NCBI GenBank assembly: GCA_023391175.1
Contig: JAEWBL010000451.1
Span: 1-7,605, forward strand
Length of the DNA stretch: 7,605 nucleotides
Reading direction: 5' to 3'
From: Pseudomonadota bacterium
Lineage (GTDB): Bacteria > Pseudomonadota > Alphaproteobacteria > Rhizobiales > Xanthobacteraceae
Below are positions 1 to 5,428 of this stretch, piece by piece (positions within the stretch are counted from its first letter, which is position 1; each line of letters begins with the position of its first letter). The position numbers were made by a program, and so were the translations under genes. A model generated the notes under the pieces. That model was not told where the DNA came from and searched no databases. It was given only the letters and a program-made list of their open reading frames with translations.

Positions 1-15
1 AAAGTTATTTCGACT

Positions 16-45
16 TTGTCGACTGACGTCTGTCGACAATATAAG
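16..45 (+). promoter_or_regulatory. Putative promoter overlapped by a 24-bp palindrome, upstream of the left recombinase
   Basis: Arms TTGTCGAC (16-23) and GTCGACAA (32-39) are a perfect 8-bp inverted repeat. The 8-bp spacer has GACGTC, itself palindromic, at the exact centre, so positions 16-39 form a 24-bp palindrome broken only by the T/T pair at 24 and 31. A sigma70-like promoter overlaps it: TTGTCG (16-21), an 18-bp spacer and TATAAG (40-45), reading toward the recombinase gene. The leader is AT-rich, unlike the rest of the window. A dyad covering the -35 and spacer is the usual position for a repressor operator. It could instead be a recombinase-binding site. The dyad is certain; its function is inferred. 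Confidence 0.55.
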
Positions 46-115
46 ACATTTTCGCCGAATATTTTCTGTTGACGAATCATCATACTACCTCCCTGATATT
101 CTCAACGATCACTGC

Positions 116-123
116 GAGAGGGG
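116..123 (+). promoter_or_regulatory. Ribosome binding site that decides the start of the left recombinase
   Basis: GAGAGGGG lies five bases before the GTG at 129. The alternative in-frame TTG at 69 has no purine-rich sequence in front of it and sits only about 24 bp from the putative -10. The GTG is therefore the better start. Confidence 0.65.
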
Positions 124-128
124 ACGCC

Positions 129-1088
129 GTGGACAAAGCGCCGACCTGTGCAGAGCTGTGGGCGCGCTACTGGGCCGACTACCAAGAGCGAACCGGAGGG
201 AGATCCAGCTCAACAAGCTATTCCTGGAAAAACCTTGCCGGCCATTTTGGGCACTTACAGCCGTCTGAAATCCAATACGATCACGTGCAAAGCTATGTCC
301 GGAAGCGACGGACCGGGCGCGTTGGCCGGATGCCCGGCTCGAGCCCTACGATCCGGCGTGAGCTCGCGGCACTGCTTGCAGCATTGCGATGGTGCGCCCA
401 CCCGAAACGGAAAATGCTGGATCCGGACCACGTGCCCGCGTTCGATCTTCCGGCCGACGGATTGCCCCGCCAGCGTTGGCTCACGAATGCCGAGATTGAT
501 GCCCTTCACTCAGCGGCCCGGGAGATGCGCGGGGGCGCGCCGCGCTTGTCGCGCGGGGAACGGTTTTTGTGGCTGGCGCTGGAGACAGCTGCAAGGAAGG
601 AAGCCATTCTGGATCTCACGTGGGAACGGGTGGATTTCGAGCTGAAAACCATCGACTTCAACGTGCCGGGGCGGCGGCTCACAAAAAAGCGGCGCGTGGT
701 TGTCCCTATTTCCTCCGCCCTTTTGCCAGTCCTTCAACGCGCCTTTAGCGAGCGGCTTGAGCCGAAGCGGCGCGACGGCCTCGTGATGGATAACAAGGGC
801 GAGATGTGGGCAACGATCCAGAGCATCGCGATCAAGGCCGGGCTCGCGCCGGCGCAGAAGATCGGCACCGGGCAGAAGCCCAAGGCCACGGGGATCTCGC
901 CGCACGTCTTCCGGCACACGGCGGCCACCCATATGGCGCGCCGGGGCGTGCCGCTATGGATCATCGGAAAAGTGCTGGGCAATAGTCTGCCGATGGTCGA
1001 ACGCGTCTACGCCAAGTTTGCTGTCGATGATCTGCGCGCCGCCGTCGAATGTATTTCCAATGGGGCGGCGGCGCGCGGCAAGCCTTAG
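129..1088 (+). CDS. Tyrosine recombinase / phage-type integrase (left)
   Basis: Site-specific DNA recombinase of the phage integrase family, 319 aa from the GTG at 129 (339 aa from the TTG at 69). The N-terminal 110 or so residues look like a core-binding SAM-like domain, and the catalytic domain follows. Counting from the GTG, visible catalytic residues are Arg156 (TAARKEAIL), Lys186/187 (TKKRR), His259 and Arg262 (HVFRH) and the nucleophile Tyr294 (VERVYAK). The residue before the tyrosine that is usually His or Trp (LGH) is Asn here (LGNS), a replacement I believe occurs in some alphaproteobacterial integrases. It has no DUF4102-type arm domain and is not closely similar to the right-hand integrase. 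It points toward the repeat-rich region and has no co-directional partner. It may act on this element, a neighbouring element outside the window, or a resolution site. The family call is firm; the substrate is unknown. Confidence 0.93.
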   Translation: MDKAPTCAELWARYWADYQERTGGRSSSTSYSWKNLAGHFGHLQPSEIQYDHVQSYVRKRRTGRVGRMPGSSPTIRRELAALLAALRWCAHPKRKMLDPDHVPAFDLPADGLPRQRWLTNAEIDALHSAAREMRGGAPRLSRGERFLWLALETAARKEAILDLTWERVDFELKTIDFNVPGRRLTKKRRVVVPISSALLPVLQRAFSERLEPKRRDGLVMDNKGEMWATIQSIAIKAGLAPAQKIGTGQKPKATGISPHVFRHTAATHMARRGVPLWIIGKVLGNSLPMVERVYAKFAVDDLRAAVECISNGAAARGKP

Positions 1089-1305
1089 GCACTGGGCCCG
1101 GATGGCTTCCAGCGCGCCCGTCCTGCAAAGGGCAGCGCCCGCGCTTCGATAAAGCGAGCACTCGGAGACGCGTGAGAATTTGCCGCCGTTGCGCTGCCGT
1201 TTCCGAGCCCAACCGGCGAGTGGTTCGGCGCTTCGTCGTGCCGGTAGCCTTCCAACGAGCCCCGCGGAGGACGGATGCAATTGCCAGCGCATCGTTCGGC
1301 GGCCC

Positions 1306-1326
1306 GGCCGGACATCTTGTCCGGCC
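1306..1326. repeat. 21-bp perfect palindrome with a 3-bp spacer
   Basis: GGCCGGACA (1306-1314) and TGTCCGGCC (1318-1326) are exact reverse complements around TCT. It contains the first of the GGAC-N5-GTCC dyads. No T-tract follows on either strand, so a binding site fits better than an intrinsic terminator. It lies 218 bp beyond the left recombinase stop. Confidence 0.7.
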
Positions 1327-1550
1327 CGCGCCCTCGAAATGCCGAGGACGACCCGGCAGATTGCTAGTTGGAGCGCGTTCGACATTCTCGTCGAGAGGCG
1401 GAGACACGCTTCCCGACGGGAGCCCCTGCATTACCGCGGAATTGGCCTCCGCCGACATAGGTTCTGCAACCGCAACCGGTTCAATTGCCTTAAGGCTCAA
1501 ATGATTGGCCAACCCAAGATATAAGCGCGAATTTGGCCGTTCTCATTCGA

Positions 1551-1567
1551 GCGGACAATTGGTCCGC
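1551..1567. repeat. GGAC-N5-GTCC dyad, second copy
   Basis: GCGGAC (1551-1556) and GTCCGC (1562-1567) are exact reverse complements around AATTG. It has the same 4+5+4 core geometry as the dyads at 1310 and 1719. Confidence 0.65.
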
Positions 1568-1695
1568 CTCTAATGCTTATCCGATCTCTCCAGCCATTCA
1601 GCTCCCGTTTCCTGGGCTGGTGCTAAGCGCCATCGCTGCGCGGCGCATTGGCCTTCTCTGGGAGCGGGGTTCTCCGACCAGGGTTGTCCTGTCGA

Positions 1696-1705
1696 CCCCC
1701 CCCCC
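1696..1705 (+). repeat. Homopolymer of ten C
   Basis: An uninterrupted C10 run within the gene-free region, just after GTCGA. No called gene crosses it. Such runs are prone to slippage and to sequencing error. Confidence 0.9.
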
Positions 1706-1718
1706 GCGCGAACAAGCC

Positions 1719-1731
1719 GGACGATTTGTCC
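1719..1731. repeat. GGAC-N5-GTCC dyad, third copy
   Basis: GGAC (1719-1722), GATTT, GTCC (1728-1731). A related imperfect copy, TGAC-AATTT-GTCC, is at 2124-2136 inside the 3' part of the primase-helicase gene. Confidence 0.6.
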
Positions 1732-1818
1732 GCCCGCCCGCACGCGGTGTGGCCTGACGCCGTTTCCTGTTTCGCGGCCGCAGGACGCCGGCCATTACGC
1801 CCGGGGGGAACGGGGAGC

Positions 1819-1858
1819 GCTTGGACGCTCCCACGTGTCCCCCGTAGGGGGTCCAAGC
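1819..1858. repeat. Compound inverted repeat beside the iteron-like cluster
   Basis: The outer arms GCTTGGAC (1819-1826) and GTCCAAGC (1851-1858) are exact reverse complements. Inside them CCCCC (1839-1843) and GGGGG (1847-1851) can form a second hairpin with loop GTA. The inner and outer stems share base 1851 and may be alternatives. It lies directly before the tandem GTCCGAGC copies. There is no following T-tract, so a terminator role is weak. Confidence 0.55.
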
Positions 1859-2026
1859 TGTCCGAGCGTCCGAGCATTGAAATTGCAGGCGTTTTTCCTT
1901 TGGACGGACAGAGCAGCCATGTCCATCTTGTCCGAGCGTGGGGAAAACTTGAATTACTATTTGGAATCAACGACTTGCGCTTGGACATATCAGCTTTGTC
2001 CATGCTCGTCCGACCTGTCCGACGCG
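1851..2026. repeat. Cluster of GTCC/GGAC iteron-like repeats, candidate origin core
   Basis: GTCCGAGC occurs at 1860-1867, 1868-1875 (tandem) and 1930-1937. The variant GTCCGAC occurs at 2008-2014 and 2017-2023 with a period of 9. Shorter GTCC or GGAC elements lie at 1851, 1902, 1906, 1921, 1983 and 1998. The 11-mer TGTCCGAGCGT is present at 1859 and 1929. An AT-rich stretch (about 1941-1975) separates two groups of repeats. The last copies overlap the stop and final codons of the primase-helicase gene. A fourth exact GTCCGAGC sits at 4517, just upstream of the same gene. This arrangement resembles binding sites for a replication protein. Confidence 0.5.
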
Positions 2027-4470
2027 TTCGTTAGGGCATCAGACTGCCCGCCTCGGTCTGCCGCCTTCGCGTACACGCACCACGGCGCTTTCTCGCCGGT
2101 CCCGGCCTGCGCGACCGACAGATTGACAATTTGTCCGTCCCGTTCGATCGCCACGCCCTGACCAGCAAGGACCAACTTCAGCTTTTCGCGCACCCTCCTC
2201 TCGGAGGTCAGTTGCAGCAAGGCGTCCCCGGCCCGCTCCCGGACGCTTGGCCAGATCTCAGTAATTCTCGCAACTGACCGACCCGCGAGAGCATCGTAGG
2301 CAGCGTGGGCAATAACCTCGCGCTCGCCGCGCATTTTGTCCTGCCGCATCGTTTGCACAGTGCTTGTCAGCGCGCCGACGCGGACGACGACGCCGACGCT
2401 ATCCCCTCCGAGAAAGCGCTCGGCGCCTTCGCCTGGTCCATTTCCAAGCGCGACGCCTTCGAGCCGCATCCAATCGTCGGACCCGCCGGCCGGAGGTCCG
2501 AGGTTGCCCTGTGCATCGGAGAAGTGGAACAGCCGCCAAGCATTGTCGGGCTCGACGCCATAGCGTGGCGCCTGCTCTTTGCTCATTTGGGACAGGGCTC
2601 GGGCCGAACGCGCGGCCGAAATGAGCGCACTCGCGCCGCGTCCGGCTTCGATGGTCGCCTCGGCGCCGCTCAGCTTGCGGGTGTGGTGCACCAACTCAAC
2701 TGATGCGTTGCTTCGTCCCGCGATGCGGTTCCATGCCTTGACCACCTCATTGACTGCACCGTTGTCGTTCTCGGGCACCGAGTGCGAATTGACGAACGGG
2801 TCCACCACCACGACGTCGATCTCGTGTTGCCGGATCTGGGCGACAAGAGTGTCTTCGGTCTCCCTGGAGATCTCAGCGCCGGACCGGCCCACTCTCGCCA
2901 GCATTATTTCCATGTCGCGGCCGCTGTCTCGCAGGAGGCGAGACTTGCCGTCAGTGCCGGTTAAGTCGCGCCTTGTAAGGTCATAGTGCATCATGGCCGC
3001 GGTGATGCGCCGGTCTACCTCTTCGGCGGGGTCCTCGCCGTTCCACAGCCAGACGCGGTGCGGGCCTTCGTGGACGGGCACGCCAAGGAGCGGCCGGCCG
3101 GAGGCCATTGCCAGCGCTTCCGCGATGATGAGCGACGTCTTGCCAACCTTGGTCGGCGCCAAGGTGGTGGACACGTAGCACCGAACGTAGTGGGTGCCGT
3201 ACACTTTCCGACGCGGCGCAATGGACGGCGGGGCCGGGAACTCGAAATAGGTCGGCTGGATCCTTGCCGCGGGACTGACAGACTTCGCCTGTGGCTCTTC
3301 CGGGAAAAGCGGCTCTCCGCCAGCGGGATCGAGCCATAAGGCCGCCGATGCAGCGGCAGCGCTGAATACGCCGCCGCTGAAGCGCTCGGCCTGTTCGAAA
3401 AGCCAGGAAGCGCCGACCTTGAACGGCGGCTTCATCCGGCTCCAGTCGGCTTGCACGATGTCTGGCTTGTTCTCCGCGTCGATCCACCGGTCACACCATT
3501 CCTGGAAAAGCTCGAAGGCCTCGGCTGCGTGGTCGGGCCCGCACGCCGCGCGGGTCGCGTAGCCCATCTTCAGATAGTCCTCGCGGGCGGCGAACCACTC
3601 CGAGGAATTCGGGATGAGGGCCACTGCGTCGCGAACGAAGCGCATGTCGCCGAGCAGTGAGGACTGCGGCACGTCCGATGCGGCGCCTTCCTGGACGACC
3701 TCGCCGGCGGCGGGCAGCAGCGGGCGCAGCGCGGCGAGGAAGGCCAGCAGCTGCGCCGCTGTGGCGGATGGCACGTCGGCCAGCGCCGGCATGCCCTCGG
3801 GCCAGTGGTAGGGCTTGTTGGTGACGGGGTGGATGCCGTGGGCGACGAACTGCCGGCCCTCGTACAGGATCTCCAAGCGGTCCTTGAGCCGGCCTTTCGG
3901 ATCACGGGTGCCGAACTCGATGCGGGCGTATTGGAAGTCATCTTCCACCCGGATCAGGTAGCCGGCCTTCGGCGGGCGGCCGATGCGGGCCGGCAGATGG
4001 CCGAAATGGTCGTTGATGGTGGCGGCGATGATGGCGGCCGCGGCCGGGTCGGTGGCGTCGGCGTCAATGAGCGCGAGCCCCCGGCCCGTCTTGACGCCGA
4101 CGCCGGCGCCCATGGCTTGCCAGCGCGGCAGATCGGCGGGCGTGCTCGCGTGGGCAACGAAGTCGAAGCCCGACCAGTTGCCGTCGGGCCACTTCACGCC
4201 GGGCATCTTGCCGCGGGGATCATCGCCGCGCGCCAGCCGTTTGAAGATCGAAGACCGCTCCCCGACGGGGGCGCCTGGCGGGATTATTGGACAGAGGCGG
4301 TGATAGCCGAGCGCCCAGATGCGCGCGAAGGCGTCGCCCGAAGGACCCGGTGTCGGTCGGAATGGCGTGACGGTCGTCGCAGTGGGCTCATGACGGGTCG
4401 GCATCGCGGCTTCCCGTTCGACGATGATATCGCCAAACAGCCGCTGGTCTTTTTTGGCCGGATCGCCCAT
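1990..4470 (-). CDS. Bifunctional primase-polymerase fused to a RepA-like helicase
   Basis: Replication protein of a mobile element, 826 aa. Residues about 45-250 form a prim-pol domain of the archaeo-eukaryotic primase superfamily: the DxD metal motif is Asp136/Asp138 (LIDADA), and a third acidic residue fits Glu200 (RLEIL), followed by VAHGIHP. Residues about 275-362 resemble the PriCT-2 primase C-terminal domain (YLKMGYATRA, LFQEWCDRW, GASWLFEQA). Residues about 405-630 are a RepA/AAA_25-like RecA-fold helicase: Walker A APTKVGKTS (438-446), Walker B VVVVDP (553-558) and the HHTRK motif (595-599). The P-loop begins with Ala instead of Gly. The C-terminal 120 residues may include a winged helix for origin binding. 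The ATG at 4470 has a modest TGAGAG site; Met23 after GGGAAG is an alternative start. It probably primes and unwinds the excised element, possibly at the repeats beyond its 3' end. Confidence 0.94.
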   Translation of the reverse strand: MGDPAKKDQRLFGDIIVEREAAMPTRHEPTATTVTPFRPTPGPSGDAFARIWALGYHRLCPIIPPGAPVGERSSIFKRLARGDDPRGKMPGVKWPDGNWSGFDFVAHASTPADLPRWQAMGAGVGVKTGRGLALIDADATDPAAAAIIAATINDHFGHLPARIGRPPKAGYLIRVEDDFQYARIEFGTRDPKGRLKDRLEILYEGRQFVAHGIHPVTNKPYHWPEGMPALADVPSATAAQLLAFLAALRPLLPAAGEVVQEGAASDVPQSSLLGDMRFVRDAVALIPNSSEWFAAREDYLKMGYATRAACGPDHAAEAFELFQEWCDRWIDAENKPDIVQADWSRMKPPFKVGASWLFEQAERFSGGVFSAAAASAALWLDPAGGEPLFPEEPQAKSVSPAARIQPTYFEFPAPPSIAPRRKVYGTHYVRCYVSTTLAPTKVGKTSLIIAEALAMASGRPLLGVPVHEGPHRVWLWNGEDPAEEVDRRITAAMMHYDLTRRDLTGTDGKSRLLRDSGRDMEIMLARVGRSGAEISRETEDTLVAQIRQHEIDVVVVDPFVNSHSVPENDNGAVNEVVKAWNRIAGRSNASVELVHHTRKLSGAEATIEAGRGASALISAARSARALSQMSKEQAPRYGVEPDNAWRLFHFSDAQGNLGPPAGGSDDWMRLEGVALGNGPGEGAERFLGGDSVGVVVRVGALTSTVQTMRQDKMRGEREVIAHAAYDALAGRSVARITEIWPSVRERAGDALLQLTSERRVREKLKLVLAGQGVAIERDGQIVNLSVAQAGTGEKAPWCVYAKAADRGGQSDALTNASDRSDEHGQS

Positions 4471-4503
4471 TATGCTCTCACTGCTGAGGGTTTTTGTTTA
4501 GGA

Positions 4504-4532
4504 GCCGGTGCGCTTTGTCCGAGCGCGCCGGC
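4504..4532. repeat. Hairpin carrying an iteron copy in its loop, upstream of the primase-helicase
   Basis: Arms 4504-4513 (GCCGGTGCGC) and 4523-4532 (GCGCGCCGGC) pair at 9 of 10 positions. The 9-base loop contains GTCCGA, and GTCCGAGC (4517-4524) spans loop and stem. It lies in the 118-bp gap between alpA and the primase-helicase. In the plus-strand RNA the odd pair is a G-U wobble and a loosely T-rich TTCGTCTTTCTC follows, so a weak plus-strand terminator is possible. In the minus-strand RNA it would sit in the leader of the primase-helicase message. The shared octamer suggests autoregulation, which is inference. Confidence 0.5.
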
Positions 4533-4588
4533 TTCGTCTTTCTCAATGCTGGAGGGCGACAGCCGTCAGCATCGGAAAAGCGAGAGCA

Positions 4589-4840
4589 TTAAGCTGCGGT
4601 GGTCAGGCCAGCGGGGCGGACAGGGCGTCCGCGGGGCGCCCGATGCCGGCGGTTCGCGGCTTCGTCGGCCGTCACAGTCTGGCGATCCAGGTAGGCGTCG
4701 ATATCCGAGCGCCGGAAGCGGCTGCAGCCGCCCACAAAGACCCGCGGAAACGCATTCTGAGCGACAAGGTTCCAGAGAGTGGAGCGGCACACCCCCAGGT
4801 ACTCCGCGGCCTCGGTGTCCCGCATTACAGGCTTGGTCAT
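4589..4840 (-). CDS. alpA: AlpA-family HTH regulator / excisionase
   Basis: Small DNA-binding protein, 83 aa. A MerR-type winged-helix HTH fills residues about 6-53: RDTEAAEYLGVCRSTLWNLV is the helix-turn-helix, FPRVFVGG the wing, and RFRRSDIDAYLDR the closing helix. This is the pattern of AlpA and HTH_17 excisionase proteins, which activate excision or act as recombination directionality factors for P4-type integrases. The start at 4840 is chosen because GGAGGA (4848-4853) lies seven bases upstream. A longer frame to 4900 has no such site and adds no domain sequence. The tail after residue 55 is basic and rich in Arg and Pro. It lies between the integrase pair and the primase-helicase, as in P4-like and PICI elements. 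The family is confident; activator versus excisionase cannot be separated from sequence. Confidence 0.88.
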   Translation of the reverse strand: MTKPVMRDTEAAEYLGVCRSTLWNLVAQNAFPRVFVGGCSRFRRSDIDAYLDRQTVTADEAANRRHRAPRGRPVRPAGLTTAA

Positions 4841-4907
4841 GTCTTCGTCCTCCACACCACACGTCAGCGATGGAGGCAATTGGACACGAAGCGTTCGCAA
4901 CGGATAA

Positions 4908-4930
4908 CGGGTGGAATTTTCCCGGGTGAA
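4908..4930. repeat. Short direct repeat upstream of alpA
   Basis: CGGGTGGAA (4908-4916) and CGGGTGAA (4923-4930) repeat with a period of 15 bp, 68 bp before the alpA start. They could be binding sites of a regulator controlling alpA. With only two short copies this is weak. Confidence 0.3.
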
Positions 4931-5428
4931 CTATTCCCCTGTCTGAGAACGCGAAGGGTAAGAGCGCGCCTTTGCTACGGCGTCAGTGTCCAGGAAAAGG
5001 GCCACCAGTGGGCTGCCGCTGAACCGCGCGGCGCTGCGCCGGTAATGATCAAGCGTCACGTTGGGCCTGGCGACCTCCATAATTGCCCGATCCAAGTCCT
5101 CACCCTCATAGCCAGCCGACTGCAGCCAATGGACGACTGCCCATCGCTCCGCGTAGCGGTTGCTGGGTTTGGGGCCGCGCTTCTTGCACCCCATGCCGAG
5201 CAAATACCGAAGCATCTGCGCGAGCGGCCCACCCTTTTTAAGCGCGGTCTGCGCTTTGTCCGGATCCGCTCCGGAGAGCCGTGCGAGACTGAGAAAAGCT
5301 GCGTCGGGGTCGTGCTCGGGCATCGGCAATCCCCTCCTATCCTCAAGCTGCCGCGGCTGCGCCGCCAGCCATTCGGGATCGCCGAGCAAGTCCCCTATTC
5401 CGCGCTCGTCTTTTCGATCACGCCCCAT
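4931..5428 (-). CDS. Hypothetical protein overlapping the integrase stop
   Basis: A 165-aa protein that I do not recognise. It is probably soluble: there is no signal peptide or membrane segment. The N-terminal third is charged and rich in Asp. A basic patch CKKRGPKPSNRY at about 81-92 precedes a likely helical segment, ERWAVVHWLQSAGYEGEDLDRAIMEVA (about 94-120), and a YRRSAARF stretch follows (129-136). The basic patch could bind nucleic acid, but no named domain is evident. The ATG overlaps the end of the integrase gene by 11 bp, with GGAG six bases upstream, so translation is probably coupled to the integrase. Its place between integrase and alpA suggests a role in integration or excision control; that is inference from position only. 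Confidence 0.72.
   Translation of the reverse strand: MGRDRKDERGIGDLLGDPEWLAAQPRQLEDRRGLPMPEHDPDAAFLSLARLSGADPDKAQTALKKGGPLAQMLRYLLGMGCKKRGPKPSNRYAERWAVVHWLQSAGYEGEDLDRAIMEVARPNVTLDHYRRSAARFSGSPLVALFLDTDAVAKARSYPSRSQTGE

Larger units (their letters stand above)
1089..1989. other. Repeat-rich gene-free region, candidate replication origin or control region
   Basis: About 900 bp between the two convergently read genes, the left recombinase and the primase-helicase. Several open frames exist on both strands. None has a recognisable domain, a clear GC3 bias or a convincing start, and I call no gene. The region instead holds many GTCC/GGAC elements: three GGAC-N5-GTCC dyads (1310, 1553, 1719), a compound hairpin (1819-1858), tandem GTCCGAGC copies (1860-1875, 1930) and a run of ten C. 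An AT-rich patch at about 1941-1975 lies among the repeats. Repeats next to an AT-rich segment beside a replication protein gene suggest an origin. This is inference from architecture, not from a known iteron sequence. Confidence 0.5.

Noticed and set aside
1391..1405. GAGAGGCGGAGA, a partial resemblance to the tRNA-Ser 3' end as a left att site
   Set aside because: Only a short purine-rich match with no T-arm sequence; not a credible att copy.
1049..1504. Plus-strand open frame of 151 codons after the left recombinase
   Set aside because: It starts inside the recombinase gene out of frame, its composition is Arg/Ala/Pro-rich as in GC-rich shadow frames, and it has no domain. Another plus frame at 1180-1524 is equally unconvincing.
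961..1512. Minus-strand open frame of 183 codons across the end of the left recombinase
   Set aside because: It starts with TTG without a clear ribosome binding site, overlaps the recombinase 3' end antisense by about 130 bp, shows only weak GC3 bias and has no recognisable motif.
1623..2003. Minus-strand open frame of 126 codons overlapping the primase-helicase stop
   Set aside because: The ATG overlap looks like coupling, but the frame runs through the repeat cluster, hairpin and C10 tract and has unbiased codon use and no domain. The repeats explain the sequence better.
4471..4566. Short minus-strand frame ending in TAATG on the primase-helicase start (reads IEKDEAGALGQSAPAP near its beginning)
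   Set aside because: The stop-start overlap is suggestive, but there is no ATG, GTG or TTG start and no ribosome binding site, and the frame is only about 31 codons long and spans the hairpin.
3805..4929. Long plus-strand open frame of 374 codons opposite the primase-helicase and alpA
   Set aside because: It is antisense to two well-supported genes and has typical shadow composition. The same holds for the 545-codon plus frame at 5160-6797 opposite the integrase.
5251..5275. CTTTGTCCGGATCC with a TCCGG inverted repeat, resembling the GTCC elements
   Set aside because: It lies within the coding sequence of the unknown protein, lacks the GTCCGAGC octamer and is explained by codon content.
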